Assembly: GCA_014860565.1 (NCBI GenBank)
Contig: JACZJN010000162.1
Span: 140,739-204,738, forward strand
Direction: 5' to 3'
Source of the DNA: Bacteroidota bacterium
GTDB taxonomy: Bacteria > Bacteroidota > Ignavibacteria > SZUA-365
DNA length: 64,000 nucleotides
The position numbers were made by a program, and so were the translations under genes. Numbering within the stretch: position 1 is the first letter of the stretch; each line of letters starts with the position of its first letter. The notes beneath the pieces were generated by a model, which was given only the letters and a program-made list of their open reading frames with translations, was not told the DNA's origin and searched no databases. Below, piece by piece: positions 63,007-64,000 of the stretch.

Positions 63007-64000
63007 ATGACCCGAGCATTTCTCGTGGCAATGCTGATCCTGGCTGTATGCTCCACTTCCAGTGCCCAGCACCGCGACGACGAGGGAATCGCCATCCCAC
63101 TGCCTGATGCGTACACGGTTTTAACAGCGGCCAAATATCAGGAATCCATGTCATTGTCGAAAGCCCACTATGCGTTCAGACAATTCGCACTCGATAATTC
63201 TGACTGGAACTTCCGTTATGATGCGTTGCGTGGCACACCCCACCGCGCATGGGGCCGCGGGATTCAGATTGAAGGATTTCCGGCAATCAATTTGCTGAAC
63301 GCTCCGCAGGCAGGAAAGCAGTTCATCGAGAACAATGCCCGGGTACTCAATCTTGATCCTCGCAATCTTCGTCTGCTTTCTTCTGAGATCGTCAGCGGAA
63401 AAGTATATCAGAAATACACGCAGATGTATGACGGCGTGGAGGTGCTCTTCTCGTATGTCGACCTCCGCATCAGCGACCGGGGGCGCGTTTTCATGTTCGG
63501 TTCCGATTATCATAACGGCATCAACGTAGACGCGACGCCTACCGTTGTGCTGGAGGCCGCGAGAGAGTTTGCAAAGGCCGGCCTCCCCTACTCCCCTTCG
63601 AATGAAAACGTAAGCGGCGGGAAGCTCTATATTCTCCCCCTCCGCCGCACCGACCACATAGAATATCGACTCGTCTACAACTTCCAGGTACGCAGTTCGA
63701 TGGAAGAGCTGTGGGATACTTACGTCGACGCACATTCCGGTTCCATCGTCTGGCGCCAGAACCTCATCACGCATCTTCACGGCGGCAAGGGGCCCAACGC
63801 GATCGCGAACGTTGTGAACGGACGCGTCATGATAACGATCTTCCCGAAAACGTACACTGATGCCGCACAGGTCGTTCCTCTGAAAAACGCGTATGTCTGG
63901 GTTGCGGGCAAGATGTACACCACCGGGGACGACGGTCGCTTTACCGCGGACCTGGGGACGAACACCACCGGGCAGTTGATCGCGAAACTCTCCGGCCCGT
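63007..64000 (+). CDS. secreted metalloprotease-like precursor (FTP/PepSY propeptide), 3' end outside window
   Basis: The frame is open from 63007 to the window edge (about 331 codons). GAGGA precedes the start. Signal peptide FLVAMLILAVCSTSSAQ. Residues about 60-260 look like the propeptide of thermolysin/fungalysin-type enzymes: LRLLSSEIVSGKVYQKYTQMYDGVEVLFSYVDLRI, then LVYNFQVRS and WDTYVDAHSGSIVWRQNLI (the PepSY-like D-x-x-SG-x-I-V). After it, MYTTGDDGRFTADLG resembles a carboxypeptidase-regulatory beta-sandwich. The catalytic HExxH, if present, is beyond the edge. Probably an extracellular protease, perhaps T9SS-exported. Confidence 0.75.
   Translation, partial: MTRAFLVAMLILAVCSTSSAQHRDDEGIAIPLPDAYTVLTAAKYQESMSLSKAHYAFRQFALDNSDWNFRYDALRGTPHRAWGRGIQIEGFPAINLLNAPQAGKQFIENNARVLNLDPRNLRLLSSEIVSGKVYQKYTQMYDGVEVLFSYVDLRISDRGRVFMFGSDYHNGINVDATPTVVLEAAREFAKAGLPYSPSNENVSGGKLYILPLRRTDHIEYRLVYNFQVRSSMEELWDTYVDAHSGSIVWRQNLITHLHGGKGPNAIANVVNGRVMITIFPKTYTDAAQVVPLKNAYVWVAGKMYTTGDDGRFTADLGTNTTGQLIAKLSGP

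Noticed and set aside
1..64000. Mobile elements, CRISPR, phage or defence islands
   Set aside because: No transposase, integrase, direct-repeat array, restriction or toxin-antitoxin motif was seen in any plausible gene.

Overview
The window is gene-dense chromosomal DNA (about 57% GC by eye) of a Gram-negative bacterium, most likely in the Bacteroidota/Chlorobiota (FCB) assemblage and perhaps an Ignavibacteria-, Kapabacteria- or Rhodothermia-like lineage. The reasons are: a FlgD-like C-terminal sorting domain typical of type IX secretion; a DUF4296-like lipoprotein; the FadL/OmpP1 plus SGNH-lipoprotein pair; an ExbB-ExbD-ExbD set; a long SecA (1018 aa) with a central insertion; and outer-membrane and lipoprotein functions (Lnt). 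The placement is inference from gene content. I found no rRNA, tRNA, CRISPR array, transposase or prophage gene.

Layout. 1-12371 (minus) is a tightly packed co-directional array. It starts with a 2-hydroxyacyl-CoA-dehydratase-type protein and a double-headed HgdC-type activase, then runs into a surface-glycan cluster: SGNH hydrolase, exported PIG-L deacetylase, two glycosyltransferases, Wzx-like flippase, hexapeptide acetyltransferase and a partial GNAT/FemAB-like enzyme. 12648-15800 (plus) is NfeD protease, slipin and a nuclease lipoprotein. 15778-19043 (minus) is purL and yihY. 19138-23899 (minus) is biotin carboxylase, BCCP, FadL-like porin and SGNH lipoprotein, ending at a clear terminator. 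mutS2 follows, then exbB-exbD-exbD. 28423-33410 (minus) is a small ORF, secA, a Yip1-like protein and nanE. 33445-36530 holds a secreted hypothetical protein divergent from dacB, then a small hypothetical gene. 36633-45885 (minus) is the translation/RNA operon rimP-nusA-infB-rbfA-truB-ribF-rpsO-pnp. 45983-48239 (plus) is smpB-tyrS-pyruvoyl arginine decarboxylase. 48414-53572 (minus) is acyP-ispF-DedA-PAP2-lnt-ltaE-thioesterase. 53755-56690 (plus) is a TldD/TldE-like pair. 56674-64000 holds a DMT transporter, a DUF4296-like lipoprotein, a sigma54 response regulator operon with an acyl-CoA carboxylase beta subunit, an Opp/Dpp-type ATPase and the start of a secreted metalloprotease-like protein.

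The most interesting candidate is the 101-codon ORF just upstream of secA (33047-33352, minus). It has a hydrophobic N-terminus and ends in F-x4-KH-x4-P-I-R-A-P-S-A-W. This matches the spacing of the E. coli SecM arrest motif F-x4-WI-x4-GIRAGP at F, I, R and A, and also resembles RAPP/RAPG-type arrest peptides. Its stop codon lies in one arm of a potential 9-bp hairpin whose other arm overlaps the secA ribosome-binding site. This is the arrangement expected of a SecM-like, translation-arrest sensor of protein export. It is inference and could be coincidence.

Other points of note: both members of the TldD/TldE-like pair lack a recognisable HExxxH metal site; two divergent gene pairs overlap at their 5' coding ends; and the activase/dehydratase system of unknown substrate is joined to a glycan cluster.
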